The position numbers and the translations under genes were made by a program. DNA of 64,000 nt from Candidatus Mediterraneibacter intestinavium (lineage in GTDB: Bacteria; Bacillota; Clostridia; Lachnospirales; Lachnospiraceae): contig DWXK01000062.1 in the NCBI GenBank assembly GCA_019119205.1, positions 1-64,000 on the forward strand. The letters run 5' to 3'. This document shows, piece after piece, positions 50,462-59,061 of the stretch; the stretch's first letter is position 1, and each line of letters opens with the position of its first letter. Under the pieces are notes generated by a model. That model ran no database searches. It was not told where the DNA came from and saw nothing but the letters and a program-made list of their open reading frames with translations.

Positions 50462-50956
50462 TCACTTCCATGACAGCCGGTGCAGATCTCCTTCCAGGTT
50501 CATTCCCGCAAATCCGTTCTGCCTCAGCGCCTCATACAGCACAATGGCAGCTGAATTTCCAAGGTTCAGGGAACGGATATCCCCTATCATAGGGATCCTC
50601 ACGCAGTTCTCCTGATTCTCCACAAGGATCTCCTCCGGGATCCCCGCGCTCTCCTTCCCGAACATGATATAGCATCCGTCCTCATAGGCGGCTTCTGTGT
50701 AGACTTTCTGCGCCTTTGTCGTCGCCATATAGATCTTTGCCCCCGGATTTTTCTCCAGGAAATCCTGATAGTCTATATAGGTAGTCACATCAAGATCCTT
50801 CCAGTAATCCATCCCCGCACGTTTCAGCGCTTTCTCGCTGAGGCTGAACCCGAGCGGCTCGATCAGATGGAGACGGCTTCCCGTCGCCACGCAGGTCCTC
50901 CCGATATTTCCCGTATTCGCCGGGATCTCCGGCTCTAACAGCACGATATTGAACAT
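50462..50956 (-). CDS. trmL: tRNA (cytidine/uridine-34-2'-O)-methyltransferase
   Basis: A 164-residue SPOUT-fold enzyme that methylates the wobble ribose of leucine tRNAs. It begins MFNIVLLEPEIPANTGNIGR, and the C-terminal knot segments MFGKESAGIPEEIL and RIPMIGDIRSLNLGNSAAI bind AdoMet. It follows the aminotransferase by 83 bases that contain a hairpin with a T-run. Confidence 0.93.
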   Translation of the reverse strand: MFNIVLLEPEIPANTGNIGRTCVATGSRLHLIEPLGFSLSEKALKRAGMDYWKDLDVTTYIDYQDFLEKNPGAKIYMATTKAQKVYTEAAYEDGCYIMFGKESAGIPEEILVENQENCVRIPMIGDIRSLNLGNSAAIVLYEALRQNGFAGMNLEGDLHRLSWK

Positions 50957-50982
50957 TTCTCCTGTCTCCTTTTCTACTACAT

Positions 50983-51030
50983 AAAAAACCTGCGGCAGGT
51001 CCCTTAATCAATATATTTTCCCCGCCGCAG
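50983..51030 (-). terminator. terminator/attenuator between the aminotransferase gene and trmL
   Basis: On the minus strand CTGCGGCGG (51022-51030) pairs with CCTGCCGCAG (50990-50999) and is followed by TTTTTT (50983-50988). It lies directly before the trmL ribosome binding site, so it would limit read-through into trmL. Confidence 0.75.
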
Positions 51031-51039
51031 CCTCTTTTT

Positions 51040-52212
51040 TCACTTTCTCTGTCCACGCAGGCGTCCGATGAAATGCTCTACCCTTCCGAGCGCTTCTTTC
51101 AGATCCTCGATCGAATATGCATAGGAGATCCTCAGGAACCCTTCTCCGCACTCACCGAACGCGGTCCCCGGCACGACAGCGACCTTTTCCTCATTGAGGA
51201 GCCTTGTGGCGAATTCCTCAGAACTCATCCCAAACTCTTTGATACTGGGGAAGACATAGAATGCGCCGTACGGTTCGAAGCATTCCAGCCCCATCCTCTT
51301 AAACTCGCTCATGAGGAAACGCCTTCTCTCATTATAAGAACGGCGCATCTCCTGCACTTCATCCTCGCAGTTTCTTAAGCCCTCTGCCGCCGCATACTGG
51401 CTTGTGGTGGGCGCGCACATGATCGCATACTGGTGGAGTTTTGTCATCTGTTCAATGATGTTTTCCGGTCCGCAGCAGTATCCGAGACGCCATCCTGTCA
51501 TCGCAAAGCCCTTGGAAAATCCGTTGATCACGATGGTACGCTCGCGCATCCCCGGCAGAGATGCGATGGAGGCATGCTCTCCCATATAGGTCAGTTCGGA
51601 ATAGATCTCATCAGAGATCACAAAGAGATCGTGTTCCTTTACAAACTCTGCCACCGGTTCCAGGTCTTCTTTTGTCATGATCGATCCCGTCGGATTGTTG
51701 GGGAACGGCATGACGAGCACCTTTGTCTTCGGGGTGGTATATTTTTCCAGATCTTCCACTGTCAGCTTGAACTCATTCTCATACTGCAGCGGGATCACCA
51801 CCGGGACCCCGTCTGCCATCAGCGTACATGGCAGGTAGGAAACATAACTGGGCTGAGGGATCAGCACCTCGTCCCCCTCATCCAGCATACAGCGCAGCCC
51901 GATGTCGATCGCTTCGCTGCCTCCCACTGTGACCAGCGTCTCCTTCTTCGGATCATAGGAGACCCCGATTTTTCTCTTCAGGTATCTGCAGATCTCATTT
52001 CTCAGGTCCTGCAGTCCTGCATTGGATGTATAAAATGTCCTTCCTCTCTCAAGAGAGAAGATACCTTCCTCGCGGATCCTCCACGGCGTGTCAAAATCCG
52101 GTTCCCCCACACCCAGAGAGATCGCATCTTCCATCTCGTTTGCCACATCGAAAAATTTGCGGATCCCGGAAGGCTGGATGTCTATGATCTTCTTTGATAA
52201 TGGATTTCTCAT
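51040..52212 (-). CDS. pyridoxal-phosphate dependent aminotransferase (class I/II)
   Basis: A 390-residue fold-type I aminotransferase. The Schiff-base lysine is in VINGFSKGFAMTGWRLGY, with PFPNNPTG binding the cofactor and the substrate-binding Arg expected near GEGFLRISYA. The family covers aspartate and aromatic aminotransferases; the substrate is not clear. Its ATG shares one base with the stop of the Lrp gene (TAATG), so the two are co-translated and probably controlled together. Confidence 0.88.
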   Translation of the reverse strand: MRNPLSKKIIDIQPSGIRKFFDVANEMEDAISLGVGEPDFDTPWRIREEGIFSLERGRTFYTSNAGLQDLRNEICRYLKRKIGVSYDPKKETLVTVGGSEAIDIGLRCMLDEGDEVLIPQPSYVSYLPCTLMADGVPVVIPLQYENEFKLTVEDLEKYTTPKTKVLVMPFPNNPTGSIMTKEDLEPVAEFVKEHDLFVISDEIYSELTYMGEHASIASLPGMRERTIVINGFSKGFAMTGWRLGYCCGPENIIEQMTKLHQYAIMCAPTTSQYAAAEGLRNCEDEVQEMRRSYNERRRFLMSEFKRMGLECFEPYGAFYVFPSIKEFGMSSEEFATRLLNEEKVAVVPGTAFGECGEGFLRISYAYSIEDLKEALGRVEHFIGRLRGQRK

Positions 52213-52715
52213 TACGGCGTCACCAGCATCCTTTCCGACCCTTTTTTCGGCACCATGATCGTGCCGTGGTCTTTGTATTTCTTAAGGATAAAATGGGTGG
52301 CGGTGCTGAGGACTTCGTCAATGGGCGACAGCCTCTCGGACACAAACCTCGACACTTCTTTGAGCGTCTTGCCCTCCAGCGTTACGAGAAGATCATAGCT
52401 TCCGGAGATCAGATAAACTGCATAGACTTCCGGATAATTGTATATCCTCTCCGCGATACGGTCAAAACCGCGGTCCCTCTGCGGGGTAACGCGGACCTCG
52501 ATCAGAGCGGTCACCATCTCCACGCCCGCTCTGTCCCAGTCGATCAGAGTGTGGTATCCGCAGATGATCCTTTCCTTTTCCATCTCTGCCATCTCATTTG
52601 CAACGTCAACTTCCTCCACACCAAGGCGAACTGCAAGCTCGCCCAGGTCCACGCGGCTGTTCTTCTCGATATCCCTTAAGATCTCCAGACGCAGCGCTTC
52701 TTTTTTCTCGTTCAT
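52212..52715 (-). CDS. Lrp/AsnC family transcription regulator
   Basis: A 167-residue regulator with an N-terminal helix-turn-helix (VDLGELAVRLGVEEVDVANEM) and a C-terminal ligand-binding RAM-type domain (VYAVYLISGSYDLLVTLEG). Members sense amino acids. It lies directly upstream of an aminotransferase, which suggests control of that gene in response to its amino acid. AGGAGG precedes the ATG. Confidence 0.9.
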   Translation of the reverse strand: MNEKKEALRLEILRDIEKNSRVDLGELAVRLGVEEVDVANEMAEMEKERIICGYHTLIDWDRAGVEMVTALIEVRVTPQRDRGFDRIAERIYNYPEVYAVYLISGSYDLLVTLEGKTLKEVSRFVSERLSPIDEVLSTATHFILKKYKDHGTIMVPKKGSERMLVTP

Positions 52716-52767
52716 ATCTTTTACCTCCTGATCATGAAGTCCCGCCCTTCTCCGGCGTTCCTTCCCT

Positions 52768-53982
52768 TTATTTTCTTTCTCCGGACAGGTTACAGTTCAC
52801 ACCGTGCTCAGGAACTCGTAACCCGGACAGACGTTCTTCCCACCACCGTATCAGTTCATCCGGTGCGGGACGGTCCAGATACCTTGTCTCTTCTCCGCTT
52901 GTGATCACCCGCGCGTTCTGCGCCCTGGCAACCCCAAGCCTTCCGGCTCGTGCGCCGGCCCCCTCCAGCGCCCCGATCACCTCATCCGCATGATCTGCCG
53001 CCAGAAGAAAGCTTCCCGCCGACGTCATCTGGTAAGGATTCAGGCGGAAATATTCACATACCTCCACGGTTTCCTGTTTCAGCTGCATACAGTGCATATC
53101 CACTTCGATCCCTGTCCCTGACAGCTCTGCCATATCCCACAGGGCGGCGAGGAGCCCGCCGCTGCCGATCTGTCTCACTGCAGTGACAAGAGGGCGGCTC
53201 TGTCCGTTGTCCGCTTCTTTTCTCAGGCTGCATGCCTTTCGGATCACTTCCGGCGTCACCAGGTCCTTTTTCAGCGCTTTCGCTCCCGCAAGGAAAGACG
53301 GGACAAAACGGCTGCTCAGTTCCTCTTCCGCTTCGTCCAGTATCCGGAGCGTGCCTTCCAGTCCCGCATACCCGCAGAGGATGATCTCCTGTCCGGGATA
53401 CATGATTCCCGGATATCTCCCGGCTTTCCCGCCGCTTCCTGCCGTGCCATTTAGCACCGTGTCATTTTGCACTGCGCCATTCTGCACAGCGTCATTCTGC
53501 ACCATGTCATTCCGTACTGCATCTTTCTCCGCCGCACCGTCGTGCCCGCACATATCATGCGGTATGCTGCCCGCAGCAGTAACGGTGATGACCGGACACC
53601 TGACCGCAGGAGAGACTTCTCCCTGTACGCATGCTGCCTGAAGATCCAGCCAGGAACAGGCTTCCTCCACTCCCGCGGCAAGAGAGCGCAGTTCCTCCTC
53701 TTCTGCTCCCGCAGGAAGGACTATCCTGGCAGAGAGCCCCGCAGGGACTGCTCCTCCTGCTGCCACGTTTCCCGCCGCCTCCAGCACGGCATAGAACCCG
53801 GTCCTTCCGGAGTTTCCAAAGGCTGACGCCTCCGCCCAGACCACAGCGTCTGCACCGCCGGTCCCGATCAGGGCGCTGACGCTCTCCCTGTCCATGCCGG
53901 AGACTTCTCCCGGGCGTCTGTTATGAAATTGTTTTCCCACAGACCTGCGCCAGGCAGTCTGCGATATCATTCCGGTCCTCAT
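52768..53982 (-). CDS. AIR-synthase/HypE-like (PurM fold) protein with a repeat insertion
   Basis: A 404-residue protein. The second half matches the C-terminal domain of AIR-synthase-related proteins (ILCGYAGLEGTLRILDEAEE, SGGLLAALWDMAELSG). In the first half the usual acidic ATP-binding motifs are poorly kept, so activity is doubtful. A run of five pentapeptide units (AVRND, MVQND, AVQNG, AVQND, TVLNG) is inserted between the domains. The last codons are altered by an in-frame 42-bp insertion (element at 52789 plus target duplication). I chose the ATG at 53982 (MRTGMISQTAWRRSV); translation is coupled to the VanW gene, whose stop is just upstream. Confidence 0.75.
   Translation of the reverse strand: MRTGMISQTAWRRSVGKQFHNRRPGEVSGMDRESVSALIGTGGADAVVWAEASAFGNSGRTGFYAVLEAAGNVAAGGAVPAGLSARIVLPAGAEEEELRSLAAGVEEACSWLDLQAACVQGEVSPAVRCPVITVTAAGSIPHDMCGHDGAAEKDAVRNDMVQNDAVQNGAVQNDTVLNGTAGSGGKAGRYPGIMYPGQEIILCGYAGLEGTLRILDEAEEELSSRFVPSFLAGAKALKKDLVTPEVIRKACSLRKEADNGQSRPLVTAVRQIGSGGLLAALWDMAELSGTGIEVDMHCMQLKQETVEVCEYFRLNPYQMTSAGSFLLAADHADEVIGALEGAGARAGRLGVARAQNARVITSGEETRYLDRPAPDELIRWWEERLSGLRVPEHGVNCNLSGERK
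52789..52822. mobile_element. short palindromic insertion element (copy 2) inside a coding sequence
   Basis: This 34-bp element starts GTTACAGTTCACACC and ends AACTCGTAAC. It is flanked by the direct repeat CCGGACAG (52781-52788 and 52823-52830). Element plus one repeat is 42 bases, so the reading frame is kept: the protein reads LSG, then 11 inserted residues LRVPEHGVNCN, then LSGERK. It equals the copy at 63537-63634 with 64 internal bases removed. Confidence 0.75.
53444..53518 (-). repeat. 15-bp tandem repeat, five units, within the AIR-synthase-like gene
   Basis: Five imperfect 15-base units share the core CATTCTGCAC (plus strand) and encode pentapeptides of the type A-V-Q-N-D/G. They fall in the linker between the two domains. 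Copy number could vary by slippage. Confidence 0.85.
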
Positions 53983-53984
53983 TG

Positions 53985-55502
53985 TCATTCTTCCGAACTT
54001 CCTTCTGTAATCTCCTGGATCGCGGCAAGGATCTGTTCCTCATCCTGCATCTCGATGGCCGCGTTCATCTTCTCTGTGTCTTCCTCATTGTCCGAGGCTG
54101 TACCCACGGAAACCGTCTCCGCCGATCCGTTATACTGACTGTAGTTTACCGTATCCCGGCTGACTTCCTCTCCGTCTTCGTATACGATCTTCCAGAGCTG
54201 CGCTGTCAGCCCTTCCTGCGAGGAACTGCTCGTATACATTTCTCCGATGTAGTCGTCTGTAGCCACATATCGGATCTCATCCGATTCTATCGTCTCAATA
54301 GTCTCGCTCTCAAACTCTATGGAGCGGTTCTCGGCTCTCGTCTCTTTCCCGTAGATATTAAATCCGATATTTCCGTCAGAGAGCACCGCCTCTATATAGA
54401 TCGGATCCTCCTTGTTGTTCTTAAACTTCAGATCCTTCACATCATCTGCGATCGCTGCGTCCATGGACGGCTCCACGTAAGATACCAGCATGGAGTGCGC
54501 ATACCGCTCGGTGATCTCCACCTCGGCAAGGAGCAGCGCATTGTAAAGAGTCGTAGACACCTGGCAGATCCCGCCTCCCATGGAATCTACAACCTCCCCG
54601 TTCTCGTAGGAGGCTGCCATGCCATACCCGTTCTCTTCCGTGTACGGTTCCATCAGCGCGTTGGCAGAGACTTCCTCCCCGGGCTGTACCAGGATCCCAT
54701 TGATATGGCCGGCGCCGGATTCCACGTTCATAGTCCGTCCGGAATCGCCGTCTCCATAATACGTGCTGTAAGATCCGAGCACATCCGTGAGCCCGCTCAG
54801 GTCCTCCGATACGATCCCGGCATCTTCGTAGCTCACTTCCGCCTGCACTGTACCACCCTTTTTGTCCCATTCTCCTCCGATCAGGTCATTGATGTTCGCC
54901 ACTGTCTTCTCCAGGTCGATCACCTCGCCCTGCTCGTCATCTATGAGCTGTGTCTCCCCGCCCTGCTGCGTCAGGCGCGCGTTCACAGGAGACTTCAGCA
55001 GGTCTTTCAGGCTGGCGTCCAGCGCCTCCTGCGCCGACTCTTCTGTCACCTGATATTCGATCTCAAACGTCTTGCTGTTTGTTCCTTCCTCCGAACTTCT
55101 CAGTATCTTATAATTGTCTACCGCATTTCCTTTTTTTCCATAATCCGCCGCTTCCTGCACGATCCTGTCCAGATCTTTCACAGAAAGTCCCAGTTCTCCC
55201 AGCGTCGTGCTTCCCTGCTCTCCGTTTTCCAGGGTCAGTATGATCTCCTCATCCGCGTAACTCTGAGACGCACTCTCAACAGCAGCTTTCGCTTCCTCTG
55301 CAGTCATCCCCGAAACATCCGTCTCACCGATCGACACGCCGTCTATGATGATATCCGGATCGTATCCGCTGATGGTCCGCCGTATCGTCACCTGCACGAC
55401 AAGTATGACTGCCAGCGCACACACAAGGAGCACTGCCAGCCCGATCAGTGTTCTCTTCTCTGAATCTCTTCTGCTTCTTTTCCGTTTCCTTCTCTCAGCC
55501 AA
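53985..55502 (-). CDS. VanW family cell-envelope protein
   Basis: A 505-residue membrane-anchored protein. A basic N terminus is followed by one hydrophobic anchor (about residues 20-42). A peptidoglycan-binding-type repeat region (about 50-230) leads to the VanW domain (SYSTYYGDGDSGRTMNVESG, MGGGICQVSTTLYNALLLAE). The C terminus is acidic. The start is a TTG with GGAG 10 bases before it; there is no in-frame ATG nearby. VanW is named from vancomycin clusters, but this stand-alone form is common in Clostridia and its function is unknown. Confidence 0.87.
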   Translation of the reverse strand: MAERRKRKRSRRDSEKRTLIGLAVLLVCALAVILVVQVTIRRTISGYDPDIIIDGVSIGETDVSGMTAEEAKAAVESASQSYADEEIILTLENGEQGSTTLGELGLSVKDLDRIVQEAADYGKKGNAVDNYKILRSSEEGTNSKTFEIEYQVTEESAQEALDASLKDLLKSPVNARLTQQGGETQLIDDEQGEVIDLEKTVANINDLIGGEWDKKGGTVQAEVSYEDAGIVSEDLSGLTDVLGSYSTYYGDGDSGRTMNVESGAGHINGILVQPGEEVSANALMEPYTEENGYGMAASYENGEVVDSMGGGICQVSTTLYNALLLAEVEITERYAHSMLVSYVEPSMDAAIADDVKDLKFKNNKEDPIYIEAVLSDGNIGFNIYGKETRAENRSIEFESETIETIESDEIRYVATDDYIGEMYTSSSSQEGLTAQLWKIVYEDGEEVSRDTVNYSQYNGSAETVSVGTASDNEEDTEKMNAAIEMQDEEQILAAIQEITEGSSEE

Positions 55503-55620
55503 AGCTCATCCGCTCCCAACTCATTCCAAACCGCTTCTGTCTTTTCTGCTCTTCTGCCTTCTCCGCTCTTTTTGTGCCCTTTCGCGTCTCCCGCCCATAC
55601 GGCGGGACCTCGCCCTGCCG

Positions 55621-55722
55621 TTACATCAGATACGGGATCACCATTGTGGCAAGCATCGCCACGATCACGACCATAATGATAATAGATATGATCCTTCTTA
55701 CTTTTTTATCATAAAAATTCAT
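55621..55722 (-). CDS. small membrane protein of 33 residues
   Basis: A short reading frame beginning MNFYDKKVRRIISIII, with a single hydrophobic helix to its end at VIPYLM. A basic cluster after the start suggests the N terminus faces the cytoplasm. AAGGAAGG lies 10 bases before the ATG. It is 82 bases after the radical SAM gene, in the same direction. Similar tiny single-span proteins occur in related bacteria; the function is not known. Confidence 0.65.
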   Translation of the reverse strand: MNFYDKKVRRIISIIIMVVIVAMLATMVIPYLM

Positions 55723-55804
55723 GAGCCTCTGTCCTTCCTTTCGTACAGCGCCGTCCGAACTGCCGGCTTCCCTGTCCTGTTCCTGCGTACAGCGCCAGCC
55801 TCTG

Positions 55805-57538
55805 TCACTGCTCCCATCCTGTAACGCTGCGCCATCCGGTGACATCCTGCACTGCCGCATCCGAATTCAGCGGATCACGATGCCTGTAATCAAAGAGGAG
55901 CAGCTTTCCCCGGAATCTCTCCAGATGCGTCATCTTCCTGATCTGCCGGCTGTCATAGCCTTCATAGTCCCGCAGATAGAAATGCTCCTGCGCTTCCATC
56001 TTATAAAACGCTGCCGCGTCTTCTTTTTTCACACTGTTTTCTCCCAGGAATCCCGGACGGTTTCTCACATTATCTCTCAAATACAGGTCCAATGTCAACC
56101 ACCCTCTGTATTCTTCCGGATCTTTCACATCCAGTCCGCAGATAAAACGATACAGTATCTCATATCTGGAGATCCTGGAGTGGCTCACGCCGAAAAGACC
56201 ATTTTCCTCATAATATCTTCCCATCGCTTCATACATTTCAAACGGTGAATCGAACTCCTTCTCCAGTTCCCGCATCGTGTTGGCGAACTGGGCGCTGTTA
56301 TAGTACACCTCCACCATCTCTTCCACTTTTTTCAGCCGGATGATATCCCCGTAGGAGAGCCAGCGGGTGGAGAGCACTTCATAAGGCGGCCTGTCCTGAT
56401 AAAAGAGCTCATACTCCCCTGTCTTTTCCTGCATCAGAGAACCTTTGAGCACCTTCAGGAATCCAAGCTGGAGCTGCTCCGGGCGCATGCTGTACACCTC
56501 GTTAAAAGACGCCGCAAAGCTGGCGTAGTCCTCATAAGGCAGCCCCGCGATCAGGTCCAGATGCTGATGGACATTTCCTCTTCCCCGGATCCGCGCCACG
56601 GTCTCTTTGACCTGCTCTGTTTTCATGGAGCGCCTGATCTCCCGGATCGTCCGCTCATTGGTGGACTGTACCCCGATCTCAAGCTGGATCAGTCCGGGTC
56701 TCATGCTGTTTATCAGACGGATCTCTTCCTCGTTCAGAAGGTCCGCCGCGATCTCAAAATGAAAATTTGTCTTTCCCCTGTCATGTTCCCTGATATAACT
56801 CCAGACTGCCATGGCGTGATCGTGACGGCAGTTGAACGTACGGTCCACAAACTTCACCTGGGGCACCTCATGGTCGATAAAAAACTGCAGTTCCCTCTTT
56901 ACCAGTTCAATCTCCCGGAACCGGAGGGTTTTATCGACAGACGACAGACAGTAGCTGCACGAGAAGGGGCAGCCACGGCTGGACTCGTAATAAATGATCC
57001 TGTTTTGGAAGTTTTCCAGATCTTCATACACAAAGGGGACTGTGCTCAGATCCAGGATCTTTCGCGCCGCGTTCACCTTCACGCTTCCCGACAGCATCCG
57101 GAATGCGATCCCCCTGATCTCCTCCAGGCGCTTTCCCTGTCCGCGGAAATACTCTGTCAATTCCAGAAAAGTCTCCTCTCCCTCCCCGCACATGATACCT
57201 TCCACCATCGGATACTCTCCCAGCATCTGCGGCGCATTGTACGAGACTTCAGGGCCTCCCAGCCAGAGTCTCGTATCAGGCAGCACTTTGGGCAGTTCCT
57301 CCAGGAGCATTTCTACATAAGTGATATTCCAAAGATAGCACGAGAGGCAGATCACATCCGGATGTTCCCCGTAGAGATCCATGAGGATCTCATCCACCGG
57401 CTGGTTTATCGTATATTCTTTGATCTGGATCTCCGGCGCCTGGTTCTCTGCATATTTTTGTGCATATGCCCGCAGACTGTAGACTGCCAGATTAGAATGG
57501 ATATATTTTGCGTTAATGGCTGTGAGCAGGATCTTCAT
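55805..57538 (-). CDS. B12-binding domain radical SAM protein (DUF4080 type)
   Basis: A 577-residue iron-sulfur enzyme. The N-terminal about 150 residues form a cobalamin-binding-like fold. The radical SAM motif CPFSCSYC binds the cluster near residue 195, and the remainder of the TIM barrel (HQHLDLIAGLPYEDY) and a C-terminal domain follow. The reaction is unknown. Its start overlaps the upstream membrane protein gene by 4 bases. Confidence 0.87.
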   Translation of the reverse strand: MKILLTAINAKYIHSNLAVYSLRAYAQKYAENQAPEIQIKEYTINQPVDEILMDLYGEHPDVICLSCYLWNITYVEMLLEELPKVLPDTRLWLGGPEVSYNAPQMLGEYPMVEGIMCGEGEETFLELTEYFRGQGKRLEEIRGIAFRMLSGSVKVNAARKILDLSTVPFVYEDLENFQNRIIYYESSRGCPFSCSYCLSSVDKTLRFREIELVKRELQFFIDHEVPQVKFVDRTFNCRHDHAMAVWSYIREHDRGKTNFHFEIAADLLNEEEIRLINSMRPGLIQLEIGVQSTNERTIREIRRSMKTEQVKETVARIRGRGNVHQHLDLIAGLPYEDYASFAASFNEVYSMRPEQLQLGFLKVLKGSLMQEKTGEYELFYQDRPPYEVLSTRWLSYGDIIRLKKVEEMVEVYYNSAQFANTMRELEKEFDSPFEMYEAMGRYYEENGLFGVSHSRISRYEILYRFICGLDVKDPEEYRGWLTLDLYLRDNVRNRPGFLGENSVKKEDAAAFYKMEAQEHFYLRDYEGYDSRQIRKMTHLERFRGKLLLFDYRHRDPLNSDAAVQDVTGWRSVTGWEQ

Positions 57539-58587
57539 CGCTTCGCCGCCTCCTTGTCTGTTTTTTCGTCCTTCCAGTATAGTTCTCTCTGTTTTTCATT
57601 CAGTCCGTTGATAAAACGCCTCTTCATGATCAGGAATTCTTCCAGGTCCATCAGGATATGATAGAGCACCGCTCTGTTCTCGAACTCTTCTCTGCTCTCC
57701 GGGAGCGGTTCGTCTTTCATGTCAATGAAGATCTGTTCCAGCTTCCCGATCTGCTCCTCCGGAGAATTATGCTCTACCACATAATCCGAAAGATACCGGA
57801 TATAATCTGCAATGATCTGCGCCTGGGCAGGGATCATGCGGATCCGTTTCGCCTCGTAGTGGAGATTATGGAGCGTACTGAGCTGTTTCATCCGCATCTC
57901 AAAATAGTCAATATAATAGCCTGGATGAGACTGGAATGTATTGTCCTGATATTCATAGGCATCTCCGATATATCCCTGCAGATCTGCCTCCAGGCTTTTG
58001 ATGTCGTCCCAGACATTTCTCTGCATCTCCTCGCTGGCGAGATAAGACGCCAGTTCCAGCAGGATCGCCCGGAGCCTCTCCTCCGTGACACGCATATTAT
58101 GGATCAGATATTCTCTCTGGCTCCGGTAATCGTGGAACAGGTTCAGTATCACAGCGATCGTGATCCCGATCAGCACCAGGAGGAATTCATTCCGCACAAA
58201 TTCATACCCGAAATCCCTGCTCGTCAAAAAATGTGTACCGATCACCGCGTTGACAGAGATGGTCGCCTTCCATCCCAGCGCGCTGCTGATCCCGAAGAGA
58301 AAAAAGATATATACCCCATACGCGATCCATTCACTGTCAAGGCATTCAAAAGTGATCCCCGCCAAAACGACGGAAAATACAAATGTGACAAGCCTGTACA
58401 CGGACAGCCTCACCGTCTCCCACTTCGTCGTCACCAGGGTAAGGAGCGCTATAGTCCCCGCTGAGGCCTCGTACTCCAGCCCCAGTATCTGGGCGATATA
58501 GATTGCGGCACTGCTCCCCACCGCGATCTTTGCCGCAAGGAGGATCACCTTTCTCCATTCATTCTTCGTTTTCACTTCTATCTTCAT
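57535..58587 (-). CDS. aromatic acid exporter (ArAE/FUSC) family membrane protein
   Basis: A 350-residue protein with about five or six hydrophobic segments in its first 165 residues (from VILLAAKIAVGSSAAIYIAQ on) and a soluble helical C-terminal domain (about 165-330) characteristic of the ArAE_1 group. It may export aromatic or other organic acids; the substrate is unknown. The ATG follows AGAGGGGAAA. It is the first gene of a unit with the radical SAM gene. Confidence 0.82.
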   Translation of the reverse strand: MKIEVKTKNEWRKVILLAAKIAVGSSAAIYIAQILGLEYEASAGTIALLTLVTTKWETVRLSVYRLVTFVFSVVLAGITFECLDSEWIAYGVYIFFLFGISSALGWKATISVNAVIGTHFLTSRDFGYEFVRNEFLLVLIGITIAVILNLFHDYRSQREYLIHNMRVTEERLRAILLELASYLASEEMQRNVWDDIKSLEADLQGYIGDAYEYQDNTFQSHPGYYIDYFEMRMKQLSTLHNLHYEAKRIRMIPAQAQIIADYIRYLSDYVVEHNSPEEQIGKLEQIFIDMKDEPLPESREEFENRAVLYHILMDLEEFLIMKRRFINGLNEKQRELYWKDEKTDKEAAKR

Positions 58588-58639
58588 GTATTTCCCCTCT
58601 CACCGTTACGTTCCACTGTGATCTCTCATTTTCCATTCT

Positions 58640-58668
58640 AGTTTATTCTGTCGGAAAAAGCTATACAA
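58640..58668 (-). promoter_or_regulatory. candidate promoter of the ArAE family gene
   Basis: TTGTAT (58663-58668, minus strand), 17 bases, then TAAACT (58640-58645). It is divergent from the SRP RNA promoter, 27 bases away. Confidence 0.4.
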
Positions 58669-58694
58669 AAACACTGTAAAAAGTCCCCCATCCA

Positions 58695-58723
58695 TTGACA
58701 TTTGCGGGAAAACCATGTAAAAT
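58695..58723 (+). promoter_or_regulatory. sigma-A type promoter of the SRP RNA gene
   Basis: TTGACA (58695-58700), exactly 17 bases, then TAAAAT (58718-58723), placing the start 8 bases later at the 5' end of the RNA. Confidence 0.9.
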
Positions 58724-58730
58724 TATGATT

Positions 58731-58992
58731 TGTGCAGCCGGGGTGTTAGCGGTACCTTGTACCTGCAATCCGCTATAGCAGGGGTGATATTGCGCAGAGG
58801 GCGACAGCCGGCAGGGCTGCCCCCGGTAAGTGACGTTGATGTCCGGGTCTCACGCGACGGGAACCTGTGAACCGTGTCAGGTCGGGAACGGAGCAGCACT
58901 AAGCAGGAGCTCTCGGGTGCCGTGAGGGTGCCTGGGCTGAGTTAACTGCCGGGGTAACGCCTGTTAGCCGAGTTCGAAGCGCAATGCACGTT
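58731..58992 (+). ncRNA. ffs: signal recognition particle RNA, large bacterial type
   Basis: An RNA of about 260 bases. The conserved SRP54-binding loop is seen as GTCAGGTCGGGAACGGAGCAG (given here in part: CAGGTCGGGAACGGAGCAG, about 58879-58897). The ends GTGCA (58732-58736) and TGCAC (58985-58989) pair. The 5' part contains the Alu-like domain (GGGTGTTAGCGG and GCGCAGAGGGCG), as in Bacillus and Clostridia. It acts with Ffh in targeting membrane and secreted proteins. Confidence 0.95.
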
Positions 58993-59005
58993 AAAAAGAA
59001 AAAGT

Positions 59006-59050
59006 CTCCGGAATATGCCGCAATCCTGCTGGCATATTCCGGAGTTTTTT
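59006..59050. terminator. bidirectional terminator between SRP RNA and tadA
   Basis: CTCCGGAATATGCC (59006-59019) pairs perfectly with its complement at 59031-59044. TTTTTT follows on the plus strand, and A-rich sequence on the other side gives CTTTTTCTT on the minus strand. Confidence 0.92.
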
Positions 59051-59061
59051 ATTTTCTATTT

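Noticed and set aside
53982-55463. 493-codon open frame on the plus strand
   Set aside because: Antisense shadow of the VanW gene; the VanW frame has a membrane anchor and family motifs.
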